A stretch of DNA of 64,000 nt, from contig NZ_CP029206.1 of assembly GCF_003101015.1 (NCBI RefSeq), positions 124,001 through 188,000 of the forward strand, in the 5' to 3' direction. Positions 1 through 6,442 of the stretch are shown one piece after another. The notes beneath the pieces were generated by a model, which worked only from the letters and a program-made list of their open reading frames with translations, made no database searches and was not told the origin of the DNA. Position 1 is the stretch's first letter. Every line of letters begins with the position of its first letter. This DNA comes from Actinobacillus porcitonsillarum (GTDB taxonomy: Bacteria; Pseudomonadota; Gammaproteobacteria; Enterobacterales; Pasteurellaceae). A program made the translations under genes and the position numbers.

Positions 1-1163
1 CGTTCAAAGAAACGCATTCCTCCGTAGATACGGTAAGGAATGTTAGCTTGAATTAACGCTTCTTCAATCACACGAGATTGGCTGTTACTTCGATAAAGCA
101 CTGCACATTCTGAAAAACTACCTTCATCTTCTTTCCATTGTTGAATTTGTGAGGCAACAAAACGGGCTTCGTCTAATTCATTAAAGGCGCAATAAATTTC
201 AACCGGATCACCATCGCCACTTTCTGTCCAGAGCTTTTTCCCTAGACGATTGTCGTTATTGGCGATCAATTCATTTGCAGAGGCTAAGATATGCCCTGTG
301 GAGCGGTAGTTTTGCTCAAGACGAATGGTTTGCGCCTGATCGTAATCTTTTAAGAAACGTTGAATATTCTCGACTTGTGCACCACGCCAGCCATAGATAG
401 ATTGGTCATCATCGCCTACGATCATTACTTTACCATGCTGACCGGCAAGTAAGTGAATAAGATCGTATTGGATATTGTTTGTATCTTGGAACTCATCGAT
501 CAAAATATGCTGAAAACGTTGCTGATAGCGTTGTAGTATAAGTGGTTGATTTTTCAGCATTTCGTAAGTGCGAATCAAAAGTTCTGCAAAATCAAGCAAA
601 CCTGCACGATCACAAGCATCTTGATAAAGCTGATAAATTTCAACCAATTTCTTTTCATTATGATCATTAAAATGTTCGATATCTTTAGGTCGTTTTCCCA
701 GATCTTTTTGTGAATTGATATACCAAGCCACCTGTTTGGGAGGGAAATGCTTTTCATCAACGTTATGGAGTTTCAGTAAACGTTTGAGTAAACGTTGCTG
801 ATCTTCCGTATCCATAATTTGGAAATCTTGGGGAAGATTAGCATCAAGATAATGTGAACGGAGCAAGCGGTTCGCAATACTATGGAAAGTGCCTACCCAC
901 ATACCAAACATATTATGGCTAGATTGCTCTAACGTTGCTTCAATACGTTGACGCATTTCGGCGGCTGCTTTATTGGTAAAAGTCACAGCAAGAATGTTTG
1001 ATTCAGGAATGTTCTCTATCCCGATAAGCCAAGCGATACGATGGGTGAGGACGCGCGTTTTGCCTGAGCCAGCGCCAGCCAAGACGAGATAATTTCCAAT
1101 AGGGGCTGAAACGGCTTCTCGCTGTTTATCATTTAAACCATCAAGTAGTAAAGAAAAATCCAT
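1..1163 (-). CDS. uvrD: DNA helicase II UvrD (3' end outside window)
   Basis: This is the N-terminal 387 codons of a superfamily 1 ATP-dependent 3'-5' DNA helicase used in nucleotide excision and mismatch repair. Translation from the ATG at 1163 starts MDFSLLLDGLNDKQREAV and gives the Walker A motif AGAGSGKT near residue 30, the TFTNKAA motif, the Walker B type DEFQDT, and the DDDQSIYGWRGA motif. The order and spacing match UvrD rather than Rep or RecB: the N-terminus is short and QREAV sits just before Walker A. The gene runs off the left edge, so the C-terminal helicase lobe is not visible. It is divergent from the lipoprotein gene at 1469. Confidence 0.93.
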   Translation of the reverse strand, partial: MDFSLLLDGLNDKQREAVSAPIGNYLVLAGAGSGKTRVLTHRIAWLIGIENIPESNILAVTFTNKAAAEMRQRIEATLEQSSHNMFGMWVGTFHSIANRLLRSHYLDANLPQDFQIMDTEDQQRLLKRLLKLHNVDEKHFPPKQVAWYINSQKDLGKRPKDIEHFNDHNEKKLVEIYQLYQDACDRAGLLDFAELLIRTYEMLKNQPLILQRYQQRFQHILIDEFQDTNNIQYDLIHLLAGQHGKVMIVGDDDQSIYGWRGAQVENIQRFLKDYDQAQTIRLEQNYRSTGHILASANELIANNDNRLGKKLWTESGDGDPVEIYCAFNELDEARFVASQIQQWKEDEGSFSECAVLYRSNSQSRVIEEALIQANIPYRIYGGMRFFE

Positions 1164-1468
1164 GAATATCGCCTTTAAATTGTTTTTTTATACAGTTAAT
1201 AAAGTCATTATAACGTAAAGCAATTAAGTTTTGGAAAAGTTTTGCAAAATGTTTTGATATTTAAAATATAAAAATTTACTATTAAGAGGTTTGTAAGTTT
1301 ATAAAAACTTAATTTAGGTCTACATTTTATTATGTAGTATTTGCACAAAAGCTAAATTTTCAGCGATATGCGTAGTATCTTATGCATATCAAACGTGGAC
1401 TTTCCCTCTACAAAAATCAAAAGTTTGTGCAACTGCTATACAATATTTACATTTTCTATAAGGATTAA
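1164..1468. promoter_or_regulatory. Divergent promoter region uvrD / lipoprotein
   Basis: This is 305 bp of AT-rich intergenic DNA with no coding potential that I could find. It must carry the uvrD promoter (leftward) and the lipoprotein promoter (rightward). A 26-bp imperfect inverted repeat, GATATGC...GCATATC at 1365-1390, lies about 80 bp before the lipoprotein start and could be an operator or an RNA hairpin. A smaller hairpin (CTACAT/ATGTAG) sits near 1319-1338. I recognise neither as a known regulator site. Confidence 0.4.
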
Positions 1469-1957
1469 ATGATGAAATTATTAAAATTAGCTACTACGTC
1501 AGCACTTGCTGCATTATTAGTTGGTTGCGCACAAAGCAATAACTTAGATGCTCCTGCACCAGCTGTTGCACCTGTAAAAGAAGCACCAGTTACAGCGCCA
1601 GCAAAAGAATTTACATTAAGTGGAGACTTCTTATTTGATTTTGATAAATCTGTATTATCTGCTAAAGGTAAATCAACATTAAATGGTATTGCTAAAGAAA
1701 TCAAAGATACAGGTGCTAAAAATGTAACGGTAACTGGTTACACAGACCGTTTAGGATCAGCTACTTATAACCAAAAACTTTCACAAGCTCGTGCAAATAC
1801 GACAAAGGCTTACTTACAATCACAAGGTGTTTCAGCTAACATCAAAGCAGTTGGTCGTGGTGCAGCAAATCAAGTGAAAGCATGTAAAGGTGAAACAGGT
1901 CAAGCATTAAAAGATTGCTTAAAACCAAACCGTCGTGTACATATTATAGCAAGATAA
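1469..1957 (+). CDS. OmpA-domain outer-membrane lipoprotein
   Basis: This is a 162-residue lipoprotein. A lipobox (LVGC) places the lipidated Cys at residue 20, followed by an Ala/Pro/Val linker (about 25-47) and a C-terminal OmpA-like peptidoglycan-binding domain (about 50-162). The signature TDRLGSATYNQKLSQARA is clear, as is the NRRV end. The paired Cys residues late in the domain (CKGETGQALKDC) resemble the disulphide loop of the OmpA C-terminal domain rather than Pal/P6, so I call it OmpA-like, not pal. It probably tethers the outer membrane to the wall. A ribosome site AAGGA at 1460-1464 is 4 nt from the first ATG and 7 nt from the second (1472), so 1472 may be the true start. Confidence 0.85.
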   Translation: MMKLLKLATTSALAALLVGCAQSNNLDAPAPAVAPVKEAPVTAPAKEFTLSGDFLFDFDKSVLSAKGKSTLNGIAKEIKDTGAKNVTVTGYTDRLGSATYNQKLSQARANTTKAYLQSQGVSANIKAVGRGAANQVKACKGETGQALKDCLKPNRRVHIIAR

Positions 1958-2022
1958 TAAATCCTGTAAGCTAAGATACAAAATTTAACTGTTATTCAGC
2001 TTAACAACCTACTACCGTAATA

Positions 2023-2056
2023 AAAAGCTTTGAATGATTATATTCAAAGCTTTTTT
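2023..2056 (+). terminator. Rho-independent terminator after the lipoprotein gene
   Basis: A perfect 13-bp stem (AAAAGCTTTGAAT with its complement) is followed by a run of T, 65 bp after the lipoprotein stop codon. Confidence 0.85.
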
Positions 2057-2377
2057 ACTTAGTAAAAAGTATTGTGGACTAAATATTGAAAAGACGCTAG
2101 ATAAGATAGAAGTGTTATTTAAAGAACGAAAAGATAAATTACTCCTTATAAAGCCTTGTGTTACAAGGGATCTTTATAATTTTGTTTCTTTCCGTCCTAC
2201 TAAAACCAAAAGTCATGCCAGAATAACCACATTAGTGCGCTGCATTATATGTTTAATTCTCCATAAATCAAAATGAAATACGGGCTATCAAAATTATTTA
2301 GAAAAAATCAAAATAAATACTTTTAAAAAGTTACCTACTGAATTAATGTAAATGTCGCATAAAGATTTAACCAATTG
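2057..2377. other. Gene-free stretch with one int-array motif copy
   Basis: There is no convincing gene here. An 80-codon open frame crosses it but begins inside the preceding terminator and has no ribosome site. The 13-mer CGTCCTACTAAAA at 2193-2205 recurs twice beside the integrase remnant near 5300-5358, and the bases after it (ATGCCAGAATAACC) loosely resemble the start of that remnant. It may be a trace of an older insertion. Confidence 0.3.
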
Positions 2378-2407
2378 AAAGAGCGGTCAAAAAATTGGCC
2401 GCTCTTT
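2378..2407 (-). terminator. Terminator of the Met-rich repeat gene
   Basis: This is a 13-bp stem with one wobble pair (AAAGAGCGG.../...CCGCTCTTT). It sits 5 bp downstream of the leftward repeat-protein gene. Confidence 0.7.
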
Positions 2408-2412
2408 TCGTA

Positions 2413-2988
2413 TTACATCTTATCTTTTTTCATATCATTTTTCATCATGCTGTCAGATTTCATTTTCATGTCATCCTTCATCATGCTGTCAGATTTCATT
2501 TTCATATCATCCTTCATCATTCTGTCAGATTTCATTTTCATATCATCCTTCATCATGCTGTCAGATTTCATTTTCATGCCATCCTTCATCATGCTGTCAG
2601 ATTTCATTTTCATGTCATCCTTCATCATGCTGTCAGATTTCATTTTCATGCCATCCTTCATCATGCTGTCAGATTTCATTTTCATGCCATCCTTCATCAT
2701 GCTGTCAGATTTCATTTTCATGCCATCCTTCATCATGCTGTCAGATTTCATTTTCATGCCATCCTTCATCATGCTGTCAGATTTCATTTTCATGTCATCC
2801 TTCATCATGCTGTCAGATTTCATTTTCATGTCATCCTTCATCATGCTGTCAGATTTCATTTTCATAGCCTTTTCACACCCCATTTTGTCTTTTAAACAAT
2901 CTGTCGACTTTGATGAGGCGTAAGCACTTGTTACCCCAAATAAAATAGTTATACTAATGAGAGTACTTTTTAATATCGATTTTTTCAT
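2413..2988 (-). CDS. Secreted methionine/lysine/aspartate-rich repeat protein (MxKDx type)
   Basis: This is a 191-residue protein with an N-terminal signal peptide (cleavage after YASS or AYA, near residue 24-26). A short head has two Cys residues (CLKDKMGC), and residues 42-185 are twelve copies of a 12-residue unit, MKMKSDSMMKD(D/G). It resembles the bacterial pentapeptide MxKDx-repeat proteins. The function of that family is not established; Met clusters suggest Cu(I) binding or a sacrificial sink for oxidants. It is divergent from an ECF sigma gene and its zinc anti-sigma (3100-3837), so it is probably a target of that sigma. Reading frames on the other strand through the repeat are artefacts of its regularity. 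Confidence 0.8.
   Translation of the reverse strand: MKKSILKSTLISITILFGVTSAYASSKSTDCLKDKMGCEKAMKMKSDSMMKDDMKMKSDSMMKDDMKMKSDSMMKDGMKMKSDSMMKDGMKMKSDSMMKDGMKMKSDSMMKDGMKMKSDSMMKDDMKMKSDSMMKDGMKMKSDSMMKDDMKMKSDRMMKDDMKMKSDSMMKDDMKMKSDSMMKNDMKKDKM
2434..2865 (-). repeat. Twelve tandem 36-bp repeats inside the Met-rich gene
   Basis: The unit is 36 bp (12 codons), nearly identical in all twelve copies. Differences are mainly one codon (Asp/Gly, GTC or GCC on the plus strand), plus one Ser to Arg and one Asp to Asn change. Because the unit is a multiple of 3, gain or loss of copies keeps the frame. Confidence 0.95.
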
Positions 2989-3099
2989 TCTTAGTTTCCT
3001 TCTATAAGTTATAGATTATATTTTGAACGAAGTTGATTCATTCATTGATATTAGACGAAGAGACTTTTCATTTCTTACAATTTTTTTAAAGGAATAACA

Positions 3100-3648
3100 A
3101 TGCCTAATCAAATTTCTGAAAAGGAATTAAATGCAATTCGCCAACAGATGTTGAAATTTGCTAAATTACAATTGAGCAACCACGAGCTCGCTGAAGATCT
3201 TGTTCAAGAATCCTTCTTAAGTGCGTTTAAAAATATCAATCATTTTAAACGCGAGGCCGCATTTAAAACATGGGTGTTTGCTATTTTAAAAAACAAAATT
3301 ATTGATTATCTGCGCCAGAAAGGACGAGTTGTTTTAGAAAGTGAAATAGAAGACGAAGACTCGCCAAATATGTTTTTTGATGAATCCGGGCATTGGAATT
3401 TAGCTTGTACACCTAGTAGGTTAAAAGACCATGAAGAAAACATTTACACTAAAGAATTTTGGCTAATTTTTGAAGCATGTCTAACTCATCTACCCGCTCA
3501 ACAAGCTCGTGTTTTTATGATGCGTGAATTTTTAGAATTATCGTCAGATGAAATTTGCCAGAAAATGCAGTTAAGCACATCTAATTTACATACAACTCTT
3601 TATCGTGCTCGCTTACAGCTGCAATATTGTCTTTCCAGAAAATTATAA
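3100..3648 (+). CDS. ECF-family RNA polymerase sigma factor
   Basis: This is a 182-residue sigma-70 family protein of the extracytoplasmic-function group. Region 2 (about 10-85) contains LAEDLVQESFLSAFKN and the FKTWVFAILKNKIIDYLR helix that melts the -10 element. Region 4 (about 120-180) contains LPAQQARVFMMREFLELSSDEICQ and the recognition helix TSNLHTTLYRARLQL. It is followed 9 bp downstream by a small CxxC anti-sigma gene, a typical pairing. In Haemophilus a related factor (RpoE2) is reported to control methionine sulfoxide reductase genes; whether this is its orthologue is inference. The divergent Met-rich repeat gene is the likely local target. Confidence 0.88.
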   Translation: MPNQISEKELNAIRQQMLKFAKLQLSNHELAEDLVQESFLSAFKNINHFKREAAFKTWVFAILKNKIIDYLRQKGRVVLESEIEDEDSPNMFFDESGHWNLACTPSRLKDHEENIYTKEFWLIFEACLTHLPAQQARVFMMREFLELSSDEICQKMQLSTSNLHTTLYRARLQLQYCLSRKL

Positions 3649-3657
3649 GGAGCTTCT

Positions 3658-3837
3658 ATGCGCTGTCGTCAAGCAACAAGAATTATTTCAGATTCTCATG
3701 AGCGACCACTAACATCACAAGAAAAATTTAGTTTACGTATTCATTTAATGACTTGTTCCCACTGCCGTGATTTTAGGCAAAATTGTATCAAACTAAGATA
3801 CTTAATGAAGGAATTTGCAAAAAATGCAAAAAAATAA
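3658..3837 (+). CDS. Small zinc-binding anti-sigma factor (ZAS/zf-HC2-like)
   Basis: This short gene encodes 59 residues, starting 9 bp after the sigma gene with a ribosome site (AAGGAG) ahead of the ATG at 3658. The protein contains HLMTCSHCRDF, the H-x3-C-x2-C zinc motif of ZAS-type anti-sigma factors. It has an N-terminal Cys-containing helix but no transmembrane segment, so it would be a soluble, redox-sensing inhibitor: thiol oxidation could release zinc and the sigma factor. Position and motif make the call; the sensing role is inference. Confidence 0.78.
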   Translation: MRCRQATRIISDSHERPLTSQEKFSLRIHLMTCSHCRDFRQNCIKLRYLMKEFAKNAKK

Positions 3838-3866
3838 GAGCTACCGAAATTAAAATAGGTAGCTTC
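3838..3866 (+). terminator. Hairpin after the sigma/anti-sigma operon
   Basis: A 7-bp stem AGCTACC/GGTAGCT starts 1 bp after the anti-sigma stop codon. No long T run follows, so termination is likely but unproven. Confidence 0.5.
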
Positions 3867-3906
3867 ATGAAGTTTATTAATTTTTCCACTTATTCAGGGG
3901 GGAGCA

Positions 3907-4038
3907 ATGAAGAAAATGTTTGTGATCGTCTTTACAAATGATCTACGGACTTACTTGCTCTCTTTCCAAAAAGAAAATCAATCATCAAAACTTCCAAAAC
4001 GACCGAAGGATTTAGGAATAGACTTACTAAAACTTTAA
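3907..4038 (+). CDS. Possible 43-codon small ORF of unknown function
   Basis: A short frame starts with MKKMFVIVF behind a strong purine-rich ribosome site (GGGGGGAGCA). It ends 31 bp before the ISApl1-like element. The middle and end are basic and polar (KLPKRPKDLGIDLLKL). I recognise no domain; it may be a gene remnant in the decayed zone or not expressed at all. Confidence 0.22.
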   Translation: MKKMFVIVFTNDLRTYLLSFQKENQSSKLPKRPKDLGIDLLKL

Positions 4039-4069
4039 AAGAGGCGGAATAACCCACCTTTTTCTTTGC

Positions 4070-5139
4070 GCTGAATTTACAATCCAAGTGCAACAAAAAA
4101 AGAAGTACTCATCAACTAGAATATAATTTTGTTTCCACACAAAAACCACTTCCAAATGATGAGTACTTCCTACCGACATCTTACAATAAACGAGCGAGAA
4201 AAGATAATGATTTTACTCGCACAGGGCAAAAAACAAGCAGAAATTGCCAAAGCACTGGGACGTAGCTCCAGCACCATTTCTCGCGAGCTGAAACGACACG
4301 CTCTAGAAAGCTACAGTGCAACGAACGCACAAAACAGCTATTTGAAGCATCGTCAAAATAGCAAAGCACAGCGCAAATTAGAGCAGCCTGAATATTTCAA
4401 TTTGGTGCAAGAAAAGTTTCTGACAGAAAACTGGTCGCCCGAACAAATCAGCGCACGATTAAAATTGGAAAAATCTGAATTATCCATTAGTTATTCAACC
4501 ATTTATCGTGGTATTTATTCAGGGTTGTTTGATATAGGCGAACGCAAAGCCAGTCGCAAACTGCGCCACAAAGGCAAAACACGGCATACAAAAAATCATC
4601 ATGAAAAACGTGGCAAAATTCAGATATCCAACCATTTGAACGACCGTCCCATTTCGGCGCAAAATCGCAGTCGCTTTGGACATTGGGAAGCCGATACCGT
4701 ACTGGGTAAAGCGGGTGGAGCTTGTTTGCTGACGCTGACGGAACGCAAAAGTCGTTTTGAGTTGGTGAAGAAAATTCCTGCCAAAAAAGCCGAAGCAGTC
4801 CAAAAAGCCATGATTGAATTGCTGGATTCACATATATTGCGGTCAATTACGCCAGACCGTGGTAAAGAATTTGCCCAACATCGTTTGGTAACAGAAGCAC
4901 TGGGTGTAGAATTTTACTTCCCCGAGCCGCATCAACCGTGGACACGGGGAACGAATGAAAATACAAATGGGTTACTTCGTGAATACTTTCCGAAGCACCA
5001 AGACATCAATCAGTGGAGCGAAGTTGATATTCAACAGGTGATCAATAAACTGAATTTACGACCACGTAAATGTTTAGGTTGGAAAACACCTTATGAAGTT
5101 TACTTCAAAAAATCGTTGCACTTGGTTTGACAATTCAAG
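4070..5139 (+). mobile_element. ISApl1-like: ISApl1-like insertion sequence (IS30 family), complete
   Basis: Imperfect 27-bp inverted ends both contain TGAATT and CCAAGTGCAAC. The left begins GCTGAATTTACAATCC at 4070 and the right end mirrors it at 5139. The element is 1070 bp, flanked by a 2-bp duplication GC (4068-4069 and 5140-5141). The size, 27-bp ends and the 924-bp frame available inside (from the Met codon at 4207) match what is known of ISApl1 from Actinobacillus pleuropneumoniae. Identity to the reference copy was not computed. Confidence 0.85.
4156..5130 (+). CDS. tnpA: IS30-family transposase
   Basis: This is a DDE transposase of about 324 residues. The N-terminal IS30 helix-turn-helix is RHLTINEREKIMILLAQGKK...IAKALGRSSSTISREL. 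The catalytic domain shows GHWEADTVLG (first Asp), LRSITPDRGKEFAQH (second Asp) and GTNENTNGLLREYFP (Glu). The longest frame begins at 4129, but the first ATG that keeps the complete HTH without an odd leader is 4156 or 4159; a start at 4207 would give the 307-residue form and cut the HTH. It appears intact and active. Confidence 0.9.
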   Translation: MMSTSYRHLTINEREKIMILLAQGKKQAEIAKALGRSSSTISRELKRHALESYSATNAQNSYLKHRQNSKAQRKLEQPEYFNLVQEKFLTENWSPEQISARLKLEKSELSISYSTIYRGIYSGLFDIGERKASRKLRHKGKTRHTKNHHEKRGKIQISNHLNDRPISAQNRSRFGHWEADTVLGKAGGACLLTLTERKSRFELVKKIPAKKAEAVQKAMIELLDSHILRSITPDRGKEFAQHRLVTEALGVEFYFPEPHQPWTRGTNENTNGLLREYFPKHQDINQWSEVDIQQVINKLNLRPRKCLGWKTPYEVYFKKSLHLV

Positions 5140-5171
5140 GCAAAAAAACACTAAACTAGACCGCTTTCCAA

Positions 5172-5300
5172 TCATAAACCGACATTAACCCCGCTAGGTT
5201 TAACCAATGAGAAAAGCTCTCCGCCATCTGTAAGAGAATACTTTTTATCTTTTGGTTTTGCTTTTTCTGTATTTGTAAGTGGTTTTGCTATTCTAGCTAT
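5172..5300 (-). pseudogene. Remnant of a phage-type integrase (N-terminal arm domain only)
   Basis: Forty-two codons reading leftward give xARIAKPLTNTEKAKPKDK then KYSLTDGGELFSLVKPSG. This is the typical N-terminal DUF4102 arm-binding domain of P4-type tyrosine integrases. The expected ATG start is ATA at 5300, the LTNTE helix is shortened, and the frame stops at 5172 just before the ISApl1-like copy. The catalytic domain is missing. It marks the edge of an old integrative element. Confidence 0.65.
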
Positions 5301-5358
5301 TTTAGTAGGACGATTTCCTATGTTGCCTTGAGTGCTCCTACTAAACGTCCTACTAAAA
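5300..5358. repeat. Short repeat array beside the integrase remnant
   Basis: The motif CGTCCTACTAAA occurs at 5346-5358, with a close direct copy (CTCCTACTAAA) at 5335-5345 and an inverted copy at 5300-5312. Position directly upstream of an integrase start fits arm-type integrase or excisionase binding sites. A further copy lies at 2193-2205. Confidence 0.5.
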
Positions 5359-5397
5359 GTCTATTATTTTGGTTTACGTGGAGAGACAAAGAGAGAA

Positions 5398-5432
5398 ACA
5401 AAAAAGCCTCAAACCGTTGCGGTTCAAGGCTT
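5398..5432 (-). terminator. Rho-independent terminator (leftward)
   Basis: A 13-bp stem (AAGCCTTGAACCG on the minus strand, one mismatch) with a 3-nt loop is followed on the minus strand by TTTTTTG. Confidence 0.7.
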
Positions 5433-5536
5433 CTTGTTACGTTCTGTTACGTTGGTTTATTTCAATTTGCTGGCGTCATCTGAATTATATGCAAAAATCC
5501 CTTGTTATACAAAGATTCTATTGGATTCAGAAATTC

Positions 5537-5560
5537 AATTAGGTACCAAATTAGGTACCA
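5537..5560 (+). repeat. Tandem 12-bp direct repeat AATTAGGTACCA
   Basis: There are two perfect adjacent copies. The motif is close to the TTAGGTACTTAA array between the active integrase gene and ssrA (36708-36783), which suggests a related integrase or excisionase binding site. Confidence 0.6.
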
Positions 5561-6076
5561 AAAAATTTACTGCCCTCGAATGTTGTTGAAGTTAGAGATG
5601 CCACATATACAAATAGCTTTCAAGAATAATAGACGATTACATATAAATCTTGCAGATTATAATAGGTTTAATGCATCTACTATATGCGAATCACATATAC
5701 ATCATAAGTTGATCTTGTTAATGAAATTCCTAGCTTCATTTTGGCTCAGACTATTCTATGATAGCGGATTATGTTTTCCTCGAAAACATAGCCATAATAG
5801 CGATAAATACTCCCTAAAAGAATAAAAAAACTTAACTACCCAACAATAAGCAGTTCAAAAAACAATCAATCAAACTTCTCCAATTAATTTTTTCTCGGAA
5901 AAATGCTCAATTTTTATACGGAATTATAAAGGGATTTTTTTGCCATTTGACTAGATAGATTTTTAATTAATGAAATCAAGAAGATATATTAAAAATTTTA
6001 TTAGGAAAACATCTAATTATAATATAACAATAAACTAAAAAAGGCTTTTTAAATACCTTTAAAAGCTCTTTTCATT

Positions 6077-6107
6077 CCTTTTATAGACCTTTTATATTCC
6101 TTTTATA
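6077..6107 (+). repeat. Iteron-like repeat, three CCTTTTATA copies at 11-bp phase
   Basis: CCTTTTATA occurs exactly at 6077, 6088 and 6099, one helical turn apart, about 110 bp before the AlpA-like gene. A degenerate fourth copy lies near 6056. It is a candidate AlpA operator or replication-origin iteron. Confidence 0.55.
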
Positions 6108-6217
6108 TCAATGACTTACTGAATTAAATATATTGATTTTCATATGTAAGCTGGATAAGCTATTTAATAGTTCAACCAAGAACAAGTGATTTCAATTTTA
6201 TTCAATGGAGAGTTTTT

Positions 6218-6427
6218 ATGACTATGAGAATATTAAGACCTAAAGAAGTTATTAGTAAATTAGGAATATCAAAAAGTACTTTTTATGACTGGCAAAATGA
6301 AAAGTCAAAAAATAGATATAAACCCGACTTTCCAAAACCAATAAATCTAGGTGTTAACTCTGTGGGCTATTTAGAAAGCGAAATAGATGAGTTTATAACT
6401 AAAATGCTAGAGCAACGTAATATTTAA
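6218..6427 (+). CDS. AlpA/MerR-like small DNA-binding regulator
   Basis: This is a 69-residue protein, MTMRILRPKEVISKLGISKSTF..., with the AlpA-type winged helix: a KEV..KLGISKSTFYDW helix-turn-helix, then FPKPINLG...VGYLESEIDEFI. AlpA proteins control excision or early genes of prophages and phage satellites. A ribosome site (GGAGAG) precedes the ATG. The gene is 15 bp upstream of the Rep-like gene, probably co-transcribed. Base composition is far more AT-rich than the flanking core genes, a sign of transfer. Confidence 0.8.
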   Translation: MTMRILRPKEVISKLGISKSTFYDWQNEKSKNRYKPDFPKPINLGVNSVGYLESEIDEFITKMLEQRNI

Positions 6428-6442
6428 GAAAAGGGGGAAAAT

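Larger units (their letters stand above)
5433..6217. other. Gene-free AT-rich control region of the relic element
   Basis: I find no gene. It holds a perfect 12-bp tandem repeat (5537-5560), a 9-bp-stem hairpin (TATGTTTTC/GAAAACATA, 5770-5790) and an 11-bp-phased repeat (6077-6107) upstream of the AlpA-like gene. Open frames at 5332-5589 and 5502-5825 run over the terminator or repeats, and I reject them. Confidence 0.45.

Noticed and set aside
2034..2276. 80-codon frame
   Set aside because: It starts inside the terminator of the lipoprotein gene, has no ribosome site and no domain.
2434..2865. CRISPR array
   Set aside because: The 36-bp units are directly tandem with no unique spacers, and they are coding.
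2375..2923. Long plus-strand frames (FIMLSDFIF and HHAVRFHFH repeats)
   Set aside because: They are the opposite-strand readings of the 36-bp repeat. The minus-strand frame has a signal peptide, ribosome site and terminator.
4487..4846. Minus-strand frames in the ISApl1-like element
   Set aside because: They are opposite-strand shadows of the transposase gene.
5332..5825. Two overlapping open frames
   Set aside because: They run through a terminator and repeat array, have unusual composition and no recognisable domain.
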